From Fulvivirga sp. M361 (GTDB taxonomy: Bacteria > Bacteroidota > Bacteroidia > Cytophagales > Cyclobacteriaceae): a stretch of DNA of 34,083 nucleotides. Below, piece by piece: positions 6,216 through 15,366 of the stretch. Under the pieces are notes generated by a model. It had not been told where the DNA came from. It worked only from the letters and a program-made list of their open reading frames with translations, and ran no database searches. The stretch spans positions 13,502 through 47,584 of the forward strand of contig NZ_VKDC01000049.1 in assembly GCF_007097395.1 (NCBI RefSeq), read 5' to 3'. A program made the position numbers and the translations under genes. Numbering within the stretch: the stretch's first letter is position 1; every line of letters begins with the position of its first letter.

Positions 6216-8062
6216 GACAGCACCTTAGATGGATGGACCTGGGTAGCAGACCGGCTTATTTCTCTAAAACCCGGTATGACCAGCGTCACTATCGTTCCCA
6301 GGGTGGAACTGGCGATGTCCAATGTTGCACCTAACTGCCTGGACAGAATAGTGATCAATTTGGTGCCAAATCCTGTTTCCCCTTCATGGGCCGTTGAGAA
6401 ACCGGGACCGTTGTCACTAATGGAAAGCAGGTACTGACCCTCTCCGGAAACAAACTCGATTTGAATGTCCAGCAGGGTCCCCTGGCAATACTTCACTGAG
6501 TTACAGACAGATTCATTAATGATCAAACCAATAGGAATGCTTTCATCAGGCATCACCCGCATCTTGGTTACGTTAACTTTAAGCTGATTAATTTCCTCTC
6601 TATAGGTCGCTTTCAGGTTATTTCCCAGCCTTTCTATATAATCTTTAATATCCAGCTGTGTGAGCTGTTCAGGGATGTATAAATGCTGATGAATTAACGT
6701 CATCGCCTCCACGCGCAATTTGTTTGAAGCGATCTCACTACTCACCTGTCCGTCTTTTGTAGACTGTACCTGTAGCCCCATAATGCTGGCAATCAACTGT
6801 AAATTGTTTTTTACGCGATGATGCATTTCCTGATGTAACAGCGATCTCTCCTCTGATTGCTTTGCAATGATCTGATTTTTCTTAAAAAGATCGAGCGCTC
6901 TTCTTTTCTTGTTTCGATAGGCCTGATAGATCAGCACTGTTAAAACAACCAGCAGTAATAGCAAGATAAGGTTAAAAGTGAGCTGTGCTTCTTTCCTTTT
7001 CAGGTTAATGGCAGCCAGCTCATTCTTCAGTTTCAAATTATCTATTTCGTTATTTTTTTTATCCAGGGCGTATTGTGATTTGATTTGCTCTGTCTTACGA
7101 ATAATTTCCTCGTTCACCAGGCTATCATGGTATGCCTGGAATTCATTTTGATAGAAATAGGCCTTATCATACTGGCCGTTTTTCGCACAGATACGCGCCA
7201 ACACACTGCTCAAATCCCTTATCTGTTGTTTAATATGCCGACGTTTTGCCGAGTCAAATGCCGCTTCGATACGCCTTAGCCCGGCTTGCTTTTGCCCCAT
7301 CTTCAGATCTATCTGACCAATTTCCGCTTCATATATAACGACAGATACGGGGTCGGCCAATTCCTTCAACAGGTCTACAGAAGACTTCAGTTCTTTTTTT
7401 GCCTTTTGTAATTTTCCAAGTGCATGATTAGCCATCCCCATGTTGCCAAGAGCGTAAGCCTGAATGGTAAGGTTATTGACTGTTTTATTGATCTCTAACG
7501 CCTGATTGAATTTACTTATGGCACCGTCAAGCCTATTGGCCAAACGTAAGGCTTCTCCAAAATTAACCAGGGTGATAGCTTGATTAGACCTGTCTTCCAT
7601 TTCTATGAAAAGCTTCAGGCTTTTTTTGAAATAAGTGATCGCTTCATCGTAACGCTTATCACCCGTGAGTTTTGACGCTATTTGTAACGTCATCCCGGCT
7701 TCACGGTTTTTAAGCCCGAGACTGTCGTAAATAGCCAATGCCTCATAAGTGGCCTGGTAGCTTTCTGTTTTATTACCCAACACCTCCTGGGCTGTTCCTA
7801 TTCGTTCAAGGGCCCGGGCCATATTCAATCGATTTTCAGATAATGTAGCGAGTTCTAGTGCCTTCTGACTATGTGCTAAAGCCTCCAGGGGATCAGGATG
7901 ATAATATCCTAGTTTTCGATGAATTTCAAAAGCCAGGCTGTCACCGGGGTTCGTCGTAGTCAGGTGTAACAAGCTATCTACTAGGTCCTGACGTTGAGCT
8001 ATAACTACTTGTACAGAAAATGAATATAAGAAAGACAATATCAAAGAACACTGAAGCAACAT
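6212..8062 (-). CDS. TPR-sensor histidine kinase of the HisKA_2 type
   Basis: The order is signal peptide (residues 1-22), a series of TPR repeats (about 45-320), a coiled linker, one membrane helix (361-379), then the kinase core. The dimerisation/phospho-acceptor motif is EMHHRVKNNLQLI with His415 the probable site; the N-box Asn516 lies in IINESVCN and the ATP lid glycines in DNGPGF (550-555). The HisKA_2 plus LytTR pairing is common in Bacteroidota. The TPR region lies outside the cytoplasm and probably senses a protein or peptide ligand, unknown here. The gene starts 9 bp after an unknown gene and overlaps the regulator by 4 nt. Confidence 0.9.
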   Translation of the reverse strand: MLLQCSLILSFLYSFSVQVVIAQRQDLVDSLLHLTTTNPGDSLAFEIHRKLGYYHPDPLEALAHSQKALELATLSENRLNMARALERIGTAQEVLGNKTESYQATYEALAIYDSLGLKNREAGMTLQIASKLTGDKRYDEAITYFKKSLKLFIEMEDRSNQAITLVNFGEALRLANRLDGAISKFNQALEINKTVNNLTIQAYALGNMGMANHALGKLQKAKKELKSSVDLLKELADPVSVVIYEAEIGQIDLKMGQKQAGLRRIEAAFDSAKRRHIKQQIRDLSSVLARICAKNGQYDKAYFYQNEFQAYHDSLVNEEIIRKTEQIKSQYALDKKNNEIDNLKLKNELAAINLKRKEAQLTFNLILLLLLVVLTVLIYQAYRNKKRRALDLFKKNQIIAKQSEERSLLHQEMHHRVKNNLQLIASIMGLQVQSTKDGQVSSEIASNKLRVEAMTLIHQHLYIPEQLTQLDIKDYIERLGNNLKATYREEINQLKVNVTKMRVMPDESIPIGLIINESVCNSVKYCQGTLLDIQIEFVSGEGQYLLSISDNGPGFSTAHEGETGFGTKLITILSRQLGATLDIASSTLGTIVTLVIPGFREISRSATQVHPSKVLS

Positions 8063-8071
8063 GGGGTTGAT

Positions 8072-8635
8072 TTAAGAGGTCTCAATGGAAGGAGCATCTT
8101 CTGTAGAAGTAACTATTAACGGATCGATCCTGCAGTACCTCTTGTGCCCGTCCACATTTAGAGAAAATGTCAGTCCATAAATAAGGTTTGGGCTCTGATC
8201 ATTAACTTCAGGAGCTGTATAAAATTTAAAAACTTCATTTTCATCGCCGGTAGTGTCCAGAAAAAAGTTTTCAGAATCGCCTATCGCTCCCTTGGTCAAC
8301 GCCAAATTGATCACCTTTGGCCAAATTTGTTTTGGTGTGACCCGGGTCAGCTCAATGCCGCCTACCAATAAAAACTGTATGTGTTCTGTTTGAACAAATT
8401 CTTTACCATTAGCAATAATAGTCACACGCACTTCGGTACTTGGGCAAATGGTAAGGACTCCATCAAAGAGTACATCATTCACCGTGAGCTTAAAATAATG
8501 GTTGGCAAGGAATGGACTGTAGTAATTACCCCAGTCTTGCTTCGGGCCTAATTTGCGATGAAATTCAACGATACCCTCTACATCGAGGGAAATTGTAAGG
8601 ATCTTTATTAATTCTGTTGGTTTTGAGCTATTCAT
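8072..8635 (-). CDS. Unknown protein heading the LytTR operon
   Basis: This 187-residue protein has no signal peptide or membrane segment. It appears beta-rich, with alternating hydrophobic strands (HYFKLTVNDVLFDGVLTI, EVRVTIIANGKEFV) and a short helical N-terminus containing VEGIVEFHRKLGPKQDWGNY. No known motif or domain was recognised. It lies 9 bp upstream of the TPR histidine kinase on the same strand, so it is probably the first gene of a three-gene unit with the kinase and regulator. A role connected with that signal pathway is an inference from position only. Confidence 0.65.
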   Translation of the reverse strand: MNSSKPTELIKILTISLDVEGIVEFHRKLGPKQDWGNYYSPFLANHYFKLTVNDVLFDGVLTICPSTEVRVTIIANGKEFVQTEHIQFLLVGGIELTRVTPKQIWPKVINLALTKGAIGDSENFFLDTTGDENEVFKFYTAPEVNDQSPNLIYGLTFSLNVDGHKRYCRIDPLIVTSTEDAPSIETS

Positions 8636-9019
8636 AGAACTTAAAATTAGATGATTGCTTGTAAGGTGACAATGGCGTTATTAATAAATAATCACATAGG
8701 TAGTTTTCTTAATAAAACAGTAAAAAAACAATAGCTATTTGTGCTTAAAACACATCTTTATGGCGAAATTGATCTTTGTTTTCATTTCTTTCTTTTCCCG
8801 ACTTTTCTTCAAAAGAGTGACAGGAAAACAGCCATCCACCACCACTTAGTCTTATTGTCAAAAGCAAAACTAATGACCGGTGTACGTTTATGATATGCGT
8901 AGTAATAGTACAAAATTACGTAGGCATACGTATTTTGAGTTGCCAATGGGCTTCAAAGGACAAGGTTTCAGCATTTCGAGTGGAAAAAGGCTTTGTTTCT
9001 GGTGTATATCTTAACGTAT
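8636..9019. other. Intergenic region upstream of the LytTR operon
   Basis: The 384-bp gap separates the 3' end of a kinase gene from the start of the unknown gene, both on the - strand. It should hold the promoter of the three-gene signalling unit. On the - strand TAATTTTG (8918-8911) matches the Bacteroidota -7 element TAnnTTTG, but no well-placed TTG lies 19-21 bp upstream. Two copies of TACGTA (8917-8922 and 8927-8932) overlap this site with a 10-bp period and could bind a dimeric regulator. No coding frame or RNA gene was seen. Confidence 0.35.
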
Positions 9020-10750
9020 TTATACAGGTATTTTGGCCATGACCACAGTACCTTCTCCTTTCCTGCTACGGATGGATAAAGTACCTCTCAAAATACGGAT
9101 CCTCTCGGCCATGGTTTTAAGGCCCAGGCTGTTGGACTGTAACTGATCTACATTTTCAAATCCGCATCCGTTATCTTTAATGAACACCTCTATCGTGCCT
9201 TTGCCTTTGCTCACACGCACTTCCAGTGTTTTAGCTTTTGAATGCTTTATGGCATTATTCACCGATTCCTGAATGAACCTGTAGAAGTTAAGTGTTTTTT
9301 CTTCGTCTAATTCATTGTTAATATCTTCTATGTCAACGGAAAAGAACATATCTACTTCTTCATCCAGTTCATACAATAGTTGCTCTATACTTTCTGATAA
9401 GCCCAGCTGCTTTAATGATGCAGGGTACAATGCCCTGGAAATACTCCGGACTTCTTCCAGCGCTGTATTGGTAAGCTCAGAAAATTCATTTTGATCCTCA
9501 TTTTGAGCCTTCTTCTTGATCAATGTGAGTTGTTGCCCCACACTATCATGTAGTTCCCTGGAAATTCGGGTGCGCTCGTCTTCCTGGGCCTGGATAAGAC
9601 TCTGAGCAAAGTTTTCCTGAAGCTGTTTTTGCTTTTTGAAATGGCCTCTGGAGCGGATCAGTAAAATGAATCCAAACAAAGTAACCAGCCCGATCATTCC
9701 AAATATCATCCATTGGCTTTTAAGCTTGTCTTGTTCTGCAAGTAATGCAATATCACTTTCCTGAGTTTTTATTTTAAGGTCTCTTTTCTCTGTTTCATAC
9801 AGCATTTCCAGATCAAGCAAGGCTTTAGCCTGCTCCCTGTGAAAAAGTGTATCACTATATTGCTGGTATGTCTTTTGGTAGAAATAAGCTTTTTCATAGT
9901 TGCCAATAGAGCTGTATAATTCAGACAGTTCCAAAAGAGCATCCGTATGATTTGGGTCTGTTTTGCGTATACCATGGTAGGTCATGGATTTTTCTATAAG
10001 TTGGATGGCCCGGTTTATATGTCCTTGTTCTTTCTTAATCTTTCCCAATTGAAAAGTACCTGACTGCAAGGTTGAGAGATCATTTTCCTTCTGTGCTATG
10101 GATAGTGATAGTTTTGTGTATTTTTCTGCCGACTTTAAGTCATGCTTTTTTCTATACCATTCACCAAGGTTTTCATAAGGCGCCATTAGAAAAGCCGGAT
10201 CACCCTGTACTTTGTATAATATAATCGCACTATCCAGGTAAGCTTTCATCAGATTTTGTGCCTGAGTGCTTGAGTCGTTTATATAGGTTAGGGAAAGGTT
10301 ATTAAAAGAAGCTGCCCCTCTTCGTATGTCATTGGATCTCTTAAATTGCTCTTTGGCTAAATTCCAATATTTTCTGGCTACCGAATATTGTTTTTGGTTA
10401 AAATAAATACCTCCCAGGTCATTATAAACATCCGCGGCATCATCCCATTTTTCATTACTTTCATAAATCCTGAGAGCTCTGATCAGATTTTCGCCTTCAT
10501 TTAAGTTTTGCCTGAGCAGGTCATATTTGGTATAACGGTAGATCTCCTGACAAAGCCGGGCAACCTCTAACGAGTCTGTCGCTGATGCTAATGTTTTTTT
10601 AAGGCTGTCCAGTTTATTGATCTGTCGAGCCAATGGTCCGGTCGTATTTTCCTGTGTATAACCGCATGTAAAAAAAACGGTGAGGTTTATTACAAACAAA
10701 ATTTGACCTATGTGTTTACCCGTCATCACCTCACGCATTATGGTTATCAC
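9020..10750 (-). CDS. TPR-sensor histidine kinase of the HisKA_3 (NarX-like) type, paralogue 1
   Basis: It has an N-terminal hydrophobic export segment (about residues 14-30), TPR repeats (about 60-310), a coiled linker starting LYETEKRDLKIKTQES (317), a membrane helix (about 346-365), and a HisKA_3 core with ERTRISRELHDSVGQQ (His401) followed by a C-terminal ATPase domain (DNGCGF, then SLGLKTMAERI). Residues 317-576 align without gaps to residues 415-674 of the kinase at 11555-13579; by hand count about 30 of 260 positions differ. The TPR halves are unrelated. No response regulator follows it. The regulator gene upstream (10909-11553) is the likely shared partner. The start could also be Met9. 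Confidence 0.9.
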   Translation of the reverse strand: MITIMREVMTGKHIGQILFVINLTVFFTCGYTQENTTGPLARQINKLDSLKKTLASATDSLEVARLCQEIYRYTKYDLLRQNLNEGENLIRALRIYESNEKWDDAADVYNDLGGIYFNQKQYSVARKYWNLAKEQFKRSNDIRRGAASFNNLSLTYINDSSTQAQNLMKAYLDSAIILYKVQGDPAFLMAPYENLGEWYRKKHDLKSAEKYTKLSLSIAQKENDLSTLQSGTFQLGKIKKEQGHINRAIQLIEKSMTYHGIRKTDPNHTDALLELSELYSSIGNYEKAYFYQKTYQQYSDTLFHREQAKALLDLEMLYETEKRDLKIKTQESDIALLAEQDKLKSQWMIFGMIGLVTLFGFILLIRSRGHFKKQKQLQENFAQSLIQAQEDERTRISRELHDSVGQQLTLIKKKAQNEDQNEFSELTNTALEEVRSISRALYPASLKQLGLSESIEQLLYELDEEVDMFFSVDIEDINNELDEEKTLNFYRFIQESVNNAIKHSKAKTLEVRVSKGKGTIEVFIKDNGCGFENVDQLQSNSLGLKTMAERIRILRGTLSIRSRKGEGTVVMAKIPV

Positions 10751-10841
10751 TTCCTGAGTTATCCCGGGAAGCCAGTTTTTTTAGATGAAGTACTGTCATT
10801 TGTCGTGAGTAGTCTGATAAAATTGTCTATTCATGGTCCAA

Positions 10842-10856
10842 AAGTTCATGGAACTT
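10842..10856. promoter_or_regulatory. Short perfect inverted repeat upstream of kinase paralogue 1
   Basis: AAGTTC-atg-GAACTT is a perfect 6-bp inverted repeat with a 3-bp centre, 92 bp before the kinase ATG, in the 158-bp gap between the regulator gene and the kinase. It lacks a T-run in either direction, so an operator is likelier than a terminator. A site this short can occur by chance. Confidence 0.25.
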
Positions 10857-10908
10857 CACAAGGCTACACATGATCCCACGCTCAATAAGGCGCCATTTAA
10901 CGGTTCAA

Positions 10909-11553
10909 TCATATGGAAAGTATCAACTCCTTATGCTCTTTCGCCCAGACTGACAGTGCATCACCCTGGGGAGGCAGATCTAATTTGGAGATGATGTTAG
11001 AGCGGTGTTTTTCCACGGTTCTATTTGAAATACTCAGGGACTCTCCTATTTCTTTTGATGTTTTCCCAGAGGCAACGAGCCGCACAATGGTGCGTTCCGA
11101 CGGGGACAAAAACTTCATTTTTTCTACCTGGGGAGCAATTTCACTTGTCAGTATTTCGCTGAACACATTGCTATAACAAGGCTCTCCCTGGCTCACTTTT
11201 TGGATACAGTTATGCAACTCAATAAAAGGTTCATCTTTTATGATGTACCCCAATATGTTCAGTTTTTTTGCTTTGAGTATAAAGTTCTTCTCTTTAAAGG
11301 AGGTTAAAATGATAAACCGGGTATCGAGATTTTTCTCTTCGCATTTCTGTATGACTTCAAACCCCGAAAGTAGTGGCATTTCAATATCCAAAATGGCAAT
11401 GGAGGGCTTTAAAACTATAATTTTATCCAGTGCCTGTGCACCATTTTCTACCGTAGCCACTACATTATAATGATAGCTTTCGAGCTCGTCTACCACCCCT
11501 TTGAGTAACATGGGATGGTCATCCGCGACTAATATGGTTACGTCTTGTATCAT
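10909..11553 (-). CDS. NarL/LuxR-type response regulator
   Basis: Counting from the ATG at 11553 (MIQDVTILVADDHP), the receiver domain has the acidic pair Asp11-Asp12 and phospho-acceptor Asp56 in IAILDIEMP, and the C-terminus carries a LuxR-type helix-turn-helix (LSPSERTIVRLVASGKTSKE then ISNRTVEKHRSNI). A longer frame exists from 11574, but its extra seven residues lie inside the upstream kinase gene. The start at 11553, one base after the kinase TAA, fits a coupled operon better. It is the only NarL-type regulator near two closely related kinases, so it may collect signals from both. Confidence 0.92.
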   Translation of the reverse strand: MIQDVTILVADDHPMLLKGVVDELESYHYNVVATVENGAQALDKIIVLKPSIAILDIEMPLLSGFEVIQKCEEKNLDTRFIILTSFKEKNFILKAKKLNILGYIIKDEPFIELHNCIQKVSQGEPCYSNVFSEILTSEIAPQVEKMKFLSPSERTIVRLVASGKTSKEIGESLSISNRTVEKHRSNIISKLDLPPQGDALSVWAKEHKELILSI

Positions 11554-11554
11554 C

Positions 11555-13579
11555 TTATGCAGGTATTTTGGCAATCACTGTGGTACCCTCTCCCTTCATA
11601 CTACGGATGGATAAGGTACCTCTCAGCATACGAATTCTCTCTGCCATAGTTTTCAGACCAAGGCTGTTGGACCGTAAATGATTGGCATTTTCAAACCCGC
11701 AGCCGTTATCCCGGATAAACGCCTCTATCGTGCCTTTTGCTTTACTCACACTCACCTCCAATGTCTTGGCTTTGGCATGTTTTATGGCATTATTCACCGA
11801 CTCCTGGATGAACCTGTAGAAGTTAAGCGTTTTTTCTTCGTCTAATTCATCGTTGATGTTTTCTATGTCAACGGAAAAGAACATATCTACTTGTTCATCC
11901 AGCTCATGCAATAGTTGCTCTATACTTTCTGATAAGCCCAGCTGCTTCAAAGATGAAGGGTACAATGCCCTGGAAATACTCCGGACTTCTTCCAGCGCTG
12001 TATTGGTAAGCTCGGAAAATTCATTTTGATCCTCATTTTGAGCCTTCTTCTTGATCAATGTGAGTTGTTGCCCCACACTATCATGCAGTTCCCTGGAAAT
12101 TCGGGTGCGCTCGTCTTCCTGGGCTTGAATAAGGCCCTGAGACAGTTTTTCCTGAAGCTGTTTTTGCTTTTTAAGATGGCTCCTGGAACGGACCAGTAAA
12201 ATGAATCCAAACAGGACTACCAACCCTATCACTCCAAATATCATCCAATGATTTTTAAGCTTGTCTTGTTCTGCCAGTAATGCAATATCACTTTCCTGCG
12301 TTTTTATTTTAAGGTCTCTTTTCTCTGTTTCATACAACGTCTGGTAGTACGTTAATGCTTTCACTTTTTGAACAGAGGAAACGGAATCTTTAATGGTATA
12401 ATAGCGGATTTTATGCTCATATGAATTTTCATTATCTCCCAATGCTTTATATACTTTGGACATAAAATTCTCAGCATTCATAATTTCCACAAAGCTATCT
12501 TCTGCCAATTTTAAGTTTAAATGCTGCTTACCATATTGTAATGCTTTTTGATAATCACCTTTAGCCAATGACATTTGCTTGAGGGTTTCGATGTATAAAT
12601 CATGGGTGTATCCCTGTGCATACGTTTCCGGGTCACTTTCAATGATTTTAAAATAGTGTTCTGCCTGCACAAGGCTATCGTTCGCTGCAAGGGCAATAAT
12701 TAAATTGCACAAAATAGGCGGACCAAACTGGAGCTTATACCTGGACGTTTCATTTGCCTTTAAAGCAAGCCTCATGTTAGCAATCCAGTTTTTATTATCC
12801 CCTATCATTCTATAGTCTGCTGCTGCATTGAAGTATAGTAATTCCAGAAGCGTCTGTTCCTGCCGTTTTTTTTCCAGTTCAATGGCTTCATTGCGTTCTT
12901 GCTCAGCTTCCTTGTAAAACGCATTTTGGCTGTAAAGTATCGATAGTGAATTTTTTGTATGAATGATCTTCGAAGTATCTTTACCGTGAATGAAGGTGGT
13001 AATAGCTTCCTGAAGAGTTTCCGATGCTTTAGCAAAATCTCCGGTCTCCAAATATGCTATACCTATCCTGAGGTTTACATCGCCTAATAAGCTTTCTTTT
13101 TCAGATTTAATGGCAAATGCCTTTGCTATCTCATAGTTTTCAAACCCGGCATCGATGTCTCCAAGGTCTATGTAGCAATCTCCGCCATACATATAAAGCC
13201 TGGTTTTGGTAACATTATTGGCGAGGTGTTCCTCTTTCCCAAGGTAATTTTTAAAGACCTCCAATGCATCATCCACCTTCCCAATAATGTTCTTTTTATA
13301 ATAGATAAGGTCATGGGTATTACGGGTGGCTATGTCCAATGAGTCCAGTTCAAGAGCATAACGGATGGTATGCCTGACGACGGAATCGTAATTAAAATGA
13401 TCATTAAATTCAATAAGCAAAGACAAACTGTCCATCCACATAAGACGTTCACCTTTCTCAGACTGCTCGATCTTTGATTTGATAGTAGTGACTTTGATCT
13501 GAAGGTCCATATCCTGAGCGTTTATTATAACACTCAAAAAGAAAATTGGAATCAATAGAAGTTGTTTCATAGGGATCAT
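11555..13579 (-). CDS. TPR-sensor histidine kinase of the HisKA_3 type, paralogue 2
   Basis: Domain order: signal peptide (residues 1-21, ending NAQ), TPR-like helical repeats (about 80-405), linker and membrane helix (about 444-463), HisKA_3 core with ERTRISRELHDSVGQQ (His499), and ATPase domain (DNGCGF). From LYETEKRDLKIK at residue 415 to the end it is nearly the same protein as the kinase at 9020-10750. DNA identity is also very high there; for example the stretch 12012-12125 differs from 9484-9597 at only a couple of positions. The sensor half has no evident similarity to the other. The TAA is followed after one base by the regulator ATG, making this the primary partner of that regulator. 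Confidence 0.92.
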   Translation of the reverse strand: MIPMKQLLLIPIFFLSVIINAQDMDLQIKVTTIKSKIEQSEKGERLMWMDSLSLLIEFNDHFNYDSVVRHTIRYALELDSLDIATRNTHDLIYYKKNIIGKVDDALEVFKNYLGKEEHLANNVTKTRLYMYGGDCYIDLGDIDAGFENYEIAKAFAIKSEKESLLGDVNLRIGIAYLETGDFAKASETLQEAITTFIHGKDTSKIIHTKNSLSILYSQNAFYKEAEQERNEAIELEKKRQEQTLLELLYFNAAADYRMIGDNKNWIANMRLALKANETSRYKLQFGPPILCNLIIALAANDSLVQAEHYFKIIESDPETYAQGYTHDLYIETLKQMSLAKGDYQKALQYGKQHLNLKLAEDSFVEIMNAENFMSKVYKALGDNENSYEHKIRYYTIKDSVSSVQKVKALTYYQTLYETEKRDLKIKTQESDIALLAEQDKLKNHWMIFGVIGLVVLFGFILLVRSRSHLKKQKQLQEKLSQGLIQAQEDERTRISRELHDSVGQQLTLIKKKAQNEDQNEFSELTNTALEEVRSISRALYPSSLKQLGLSESIEQLLHELDEQVDMFFSVDIENINDELDEEKTLNFYRFIQESVNNAIKHAKAKTLEVSVSKAKGTIEAFIRDNGCGFENANHLRSNSLGLKTMAERIRMLRGTLSIRSMKGEGTTVIAKIPA

Positions 13580-13789
13580 TTGGGAATGACATGTTGGACA
13601 TCATTCGGCTTTTAGTACTACCACTATAGAATAACAACCATCGAAGATAGGTAACCTGGGCTGAAAATTATGAATAAAGCCTGGTAATCTGAAAGTTGGA
13701 AGCATAGTTCCTCTGGATCCCTTTACCAGGAGGAGACTATTGGATACCATAAACAGGGCAATGTGAGTCTTCTCTGCCCATGTCAAACA

Positions 13790-14665
13790 TCATTCTTTAT
13801 CTTTCCCAAAACCATAAATGACCTGTCCCAAAAAGTTCTTCGGAAATTTATCCACCCCATCAAAACCTAACGGTATCTGACCACTCTCCTCCGGAATGTA
13901 GCTGGTGCGGAAAATGTAATCCCACAGACTTAGACTTATGCCATAATTAACACCTCTCTCGTTCTCGGGTAGATAAAGGGCATGATGCCACAAATGCATA
14001 ACGGGATTATTAAATATATACTTCAAAGGCCCCCAGGTAAGCTTGACATTCGCATGATTCAAATGCCCTATGACAATCGCTATAAAATGTACAATAAAAG
14101 CCTGGGACGGCTCAAACCCACCCAGGATCATTACACCAAAGGTTTTGAGCGGTTTGTAAAGAATATTTTCCATCCAGTGATATCGAAGATGTGCGGCAAA
14201 ACCCATTTCCTGTACCGAATGATGGACTTTATGAAATCGCCAGAGTATTTCCCACCTGTGCAGGGCAACATGGGTGAGCCACTGTACAAAATCAAGTACA
14301 ACGAAAAAAACCAGCAATTGGGCCCAGCCGGGTAAAGAAGAAATGTCCCAAAGCGTAAGCGTGGTCATAGAGATGCCTATGGACAAAAAGAACCCTTCAA
14401 TTGCCGTGTATATGCCGCTAATTACAATGGCAAAAACAAAGAAATTAAAAAACATGTAAAAGCCATCCAACCAAAAATCTTTACGAATGACACGTTGGTT
14501 TTTGCGCCAGGGGAAAAGGATTTCCAACGCCCAAACCACAAGTGAAATCACGATCAATCCCCAAAAGTAATTGGTGTACCAGGGCACATTGAATAGTATG
14601 GACTGCCAAACCCAATTTAACGTGTCAGAAGTTGTTTCTAACAATAATCGAATACTACTGATCAT
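13790..14665 (-). CDS. Fatty acid hydroxylase / sterol desaturase family membrane protein
   Basis: This 291-residue integral membrane protein has hydrophobic helices at about 30-52, 68-95, 115-130 and 186-200. It carries the di-iron histidine boxes of the superfamily: HVALH (132-136), HKVHH (145-149), HLNH (201-204) and HLWHH (224-228). Family members hydroxylate or desaturate lipids, sterols or carotenoids with O2 using electrons from a partner. The substrate here cannot be told from sequence. It is transcribed divergently from the TlpA-like operon. A 210-bp gap follows it, with no supported gene. Confidence 0.88.
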   Translation of the reverse strand: MISSIRLLLETTSDTLNWVWQSILFNVPWYTNYFWGLIVISLVVWALEILFPWRKNQRVIRKDFWLDGFYMFFNFFVFAIVISGIYTAIEGFFLSIGISMTTLTLWDISSLPGWAQLLVFFVVLDFVQWLTHVALHRWEILWRFHKVHHSVQEMGFAAHLRYHWMENILYKPLKTFGVMILGGFEPSQAFIVHFIAIVIGHLNHANVKLTWGPLKYIFNNPVMHLWHHALYLPENERGVNYGISLSLWDYIFRTSYIPEESGQIPLGFDGVDKFPKNFLGQVIYGFGKDKE

Positions 14666-14803
14666 ATCAATACTAAACCCGGATCCGGATAATTAGTTTG
14701 TCAAACGGAGTACAATGCTACGAATTTAACCATTATGAATCTGTGACTAACATCACCTTATAGAAATAAAAGTCAAAGAACGTAAACTATACCATCCCTT
14801 TTA

Positions 14804-14834
14804 TTTTAGTTCGGAAGCAATACCACTAACTTTG
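14804..14834 (+). promoter_or_regulatory. Bacteroidota-type promoter for the TlpA-propeller-GH15 operon
   Basis: TAACTTTG at 14827-14834 matches the -7 consensus TAnnTTTG exactly. A TTTT at 14804-14807 lies about 19-20 bp upstream, an acceptable but imperfect -33 element (consensus TTG). The ATG follows 28 bp later, leaving a short leader. Confidence 0.5.
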
Positions 14835-14862
14835 CAGTGCAATAAGAATAGAGGCCATTCCT

Positions 14863-15366
14863 ATGAAATACCTGATCGTGTTTATCGCTGTAATTACTTT
14901 TTTCTCGTGTAATGGTTCCAGGCAGTCCGTAGAAGAAACCCAGTCAGTAGATGCTTCCGAACTAAGCTCTATGCAACTCTTAAATATAGATGGCAGCCTA
15001 ATCAACTGGCAAGAAGTAAAAGGCAAGGCAGTATTCCTTAATTTCTGGGCCACATGGTGCGGTCCATGTGTCAAGGAAATGCCGTATATAGAAGCGGCTG
15101 CCAGGGCCTTGAAGGAAGAAAACATTGTATTTCTGCTGGCTACAGAAGAAAGTACGGAAAAAATTAAAAGCTTTGAACAAAAATTCGGTTATCAGCTAGA
15201 CCTGGTAAGGCAGAAAACCAGCCTGGCCTCTCTCGACATCACTGCCATACCAACAACCTACATATACAATACAAAAGGCAAGCGGGTATTTGCAGAAACT
15301 TCTGCCAGAAAGTGGGACACGGATGAAAACATCAAGTTGCTAAAAGAATTAATGAAGAAGCCCTGA
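14863..15366 (+). CDS. TlpA-like thioredoxin-family lipoprotein
   Basis: The N-terminus is a lipoprotein signal (lipobox TFFSC, Cys16), so the protein should be membrane-anchored and periplasmic. A TlpA/ResA-type thioredoxin fold follows: FLNFWATWCGPCVKEMP with the redox pair Cys66/Cys69, and the cis-proline segment ITAIPTTYIYN. Such proteins reduce disulfides in exported proteins, often for cytochrome or copper-centre maturation. Its TGA overlaps the ATG of the next gene by one base (TGATG). That neighbour has an unusual cysteine cluster, which makes a redox-partner relation plausible but unproven. Confidence 0.9.
   Translation: MKYLIVFIAVITFFSCNGSRQSVEETQSVDASELSSMQLLNIDGSLINWQEVKGKAVFLNFWATWCGPCVKEMPYIEAAARALKEENIVFLLATEESTEKIKSFEQKFGYQLDLVRQKTSLASLDITAIPTTYIYNTKGKRVFAETSARKWDTDENIKLLKELMKKP

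Noticed and set aside
5886-6437. 183-codon + strand open frame
   Set aside because: It lies antisense to the well-supported LytTR regulator and kinase genes and reads as a shadow.
13601-13786. 61-codon - strand open frame between the hydroxylase and kinase genes
   Set aside because: Composition is not protein-like, no family is recognised, and no start signal is evident.
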